From an uncultured Clostridia bacterium (lineage in GTDB: Bacteria; Bacillota; Clostridia; UBA1381), in NCBI GenBank assembly GCA_934481375.1, contig CAKSPN010000116.1:1-5895 (forward strand): DNA of 5,895 nt, written 5' to 3'. The first letter of the stretch is position 1; each line of letters begins with the position of its first letter. Positions 4,596 to 5,895 of the stretch are shown here, one piece after another. The notes below the pieces were generated by a model that was given only the letters and a program-made list of their open reading frames with translations, was not told the DNA's origin and ran no database searches. The translations under genes and the position numbers were made by a program.

Positions 4596-5858
4596 CTATC
4601 TTATTTTTCTGCATTCAAGATAGAAACGCTTGTCGGCGGCATTTCCCATCGAGAACGTTTTTCTCGGGAGCGAGCCGTCCTTTATTACCGTTGCAAACAA
4701 ATCGTTTTTCGCCATTTTATCCACCATAAAACCTATGGTGTTTTCCGCCTCGGTAAGACTTCTCACAACATCATCGCCGTGAATATAATCTATTTTTCCG
4801 CCGTTTTTTGCGGTATAATCGTCAAGGAATTTTTGCAGCGTTCCCACGCTCAGATTTGACGGCGGATTTTTCACATATACACTTCCCTCTTTTCCTTGGA
4901 AAGTATAGCGTATTTTTTGTCCTCCGTTATCGGTATATGAAATCTCGGGATAATACTCCATAAAGCTTTCCATAACCTTTTCGGGATCAACGTCAAACAC
5001 AACACGCTGTATCGGCTCAAATTCAAGAGCCTCATCGTGGATATTCATAATCTCCGCAAGCGCATACCTTGCCGGGTGACGCTCCGCCTCCTCGGGAGTA
5101 AGCGTTTCCTTGATTTCCTCCCAGCATCTTTTTGCGGTTGCAAGCGAATGGTTTCCGTCGCCTGCCGCAATAACAAGCACACCCTTGTCCCTGACGCCGT
5201 ATTTTTCCTCAAATTCGGCTTTGTCCTCAAGCTTTTCTATCATATCAACCACACGCTTTTTCGATATATCGTCTGTCAAATATCCGCATATGTGTCCCGA
5301 ATTTTGCATAAGGTCAAAATCATACAGCTTCTTAAACTCCGATTTCTTATCGGCAAGCGGTTCGATTATTTCCTTTTTGCGGTCGTCTATCAGCATAATT
5401 ATATGCGGCATTTCGAGCGGTGCGTCTATTCTTATTTTACGTCTGGGCGGTATGCGTGACATAACAGTGCCTTCCGTTGCACGGATTTTTGACTGCGAGC
5501 CTTTTGAATAATCGTATTCCTCCAAATCAAGCACGCCTATTACGCCCTTGTGCGTTTTTCCGTCCGTTTGTGTTCTTTCCGCATAAATCAAGGCGTCCTT
5601 GTACTCCGTAAACAAGCCTTTGTCAAGATATTCACGCATAGTTTCGTTTATTTTTCGTATGCGTTCATCGGCGTCGCCGTCCTCAAGATACACCTCCGGA
5701 AATATTATATTAAGCGCCGTAGGGTATCCGTCCGTTATTTTTTTGACCTGCTCCCAGTATTCCGGCTCGGAGGTGTATTGATCGCACGCAACAACCGACC
5801 ATTTTTCAAGCTTCTCCGTATTTGGTATAAGTATGTCCGCTGTATTGAATATTTTCAT
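4596..5858 (-). CDS. DUF1015 family protein (COG4198)
   Basis: The product is a complete 420-residue cytosolic protein of the DUF1015 family, near its usual length. Seen motifs: WSVVACDQYTSEPEYW (20-35), AERTQ (93-97), the block IRATEGTVMSRIPPR (125-139), the family hallmark AAGDGNHSLATAK (231-243), and the C-terminal LPRKTFSMGNAADKRFYLE (397-415). The conserved GDGNHS looks like a catalytic or ligand loop, but the reaction is not known. In Clostridia this gene often sits near serine biosynthesis genes; that neighbourhood would lie to the right of the window and cannot be seen. The ATG at 5858 has AAAGGAAG about 6-8 nt upstream. A strong hairpin terminator follows the stop. Confidence 0.93.
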   Translation of the reverse strand: MKIFNTADILIPNTEKLEKWSVVACDQYTSEPEYWEQVKKITDGYPTALNIIFPEVYLEDGDADERIRKINETMREYLDKGLFTEYKDALIYAERTQTDGKTHKGVIGVLDLEEYDYSKGSQSKIRATEGTVMSRIPPRRKIRIDAPLEMPHIIMLIDDRKKEIIEPLADKKSEFKKLYDFDLMQNSGHICGYLTDDISKKRVVDMIEKLEDKAEFEEKYGVRDKGVLVIAAGDGNHSLATAKRCWEEIKETLTPEEAERHPARYALAEIMNIHDEALEFEPIQRVVFDVDPEKVMESFMEYYPEISYTDNGGQKIRYTFQGKEGSVYVKNPPSNLSVGTLQKFLDDYTAKNGGKIDYIHGDDVVRSLTEAENTIGFMVDKMAKNDLFATVIKDGSLPRKTFSMGNAADKRFYLECRKIR

Positions 5859-5881
5859 AAGTTTCTTCCTTTCATTCTTTT

Positions 5882-5887
5882 ATAATA
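5882..5887 (-). promoter_or_regulatory. Possible -10 element of the DUF1015 gene
   Basis: TATTAT on the minus strand, about 24 bp before the ATG, would give a leader of roughly 17 nt holding AAAGGAAG. The matching -35 would lie beyond base 5895, so it cannot be checked here. Confidence 0.28.
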
Positions 5888-5895
5888 TCGGCAAA

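Noticed and set aside
4580..4620. 8-bp inverted repeat TCTTGAAT / ATTCAAGA as a separate terminator of the DUF1015 gene
   Set aside because: The loop is 25 nt, one arm lies in the coding region and no U-tract follows; kept only as a possible alternative structure for the hairpin downstream.
5110..5511. Plus-strand open frame of 133 codons opposite the DUF1015 gene
   Set aside because: It is a mirror of the DUF1015 reading frame with low-complexity Ser/Phe content; the minus-strand protein has all family motifs.

Overview
The window reads as chromosomal DNA from a low-to-moderate GC Gram-positive anaerobe of the class Clostridia. The evidence is the family content (AddB, RuvX next to a DUF1292 protein, a YetF/DUF421 gene followed by a DUF4363 gene, a clostridial-type DUF1015 protein), purine-rich GGAGG-type ribosome binding sites, and near-consensus SigA promoters. 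I cannot name the genus. Nothing here looks like a phage, a transposon or a CRISPR array. It is housekeeping sequence with some interesting regulatory DNA.

Left part (1-2788), transcribed on the minus strand, so read right to left. ruvX (2314-2727) has its own SigA promoter. A second, near-perfect promoter lies directly after the ruvX stop and drives a small acidic DUF1292 protein (1971-2243). The 350 bp after that hold no protein gene. They contain a strong promoter followed by about 210 nt that fold like a 6S RNA: a long closing stem, a large central bubble with a small hairpin in its 3' strand, a terminal stem, and a U-rich end. Next is a separate promoter wrapped in a 9-bp inverted repeat, and then addB (1614 down to 1), which is cut by the window edge and has a damaged Walker A motif.

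Middle part (2789-3454), on the plus strand. A promoter back to back with that of ruvX drives a membrane protein of the small multidrug export family (PF06695-like). Its leader carries two near-identical perfect hairpins between promoter and ribosome binding site.

Right part (3451-5895), again on the minus strand. A DUF1015 protein (4596-5858) is followed by a strong terminator-like hairpin whose U-tract touches the Shine-Dalgarno of the next gene. That gene is a DUF421/YetF membrane protein (3833-4516), closely followed by a DUF4363 protein with a signal peptide or membrane anchor (3451-3831); the two are probably co-translated and may work together at the membrane. DUF4363 and the export-family gene converge and share a TTAA, so their stop codons overlap. 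The likely terminator of the plus-strand gene lies inside the DUF4363 coding region.

The best candidates for follow-up are the 6S RNA upstream of addB, the dyad around the addB promoter, the altered P-loop of AddB, the twin leader hairpins, and the terminator abutting the DUF421 ribosome binding site.
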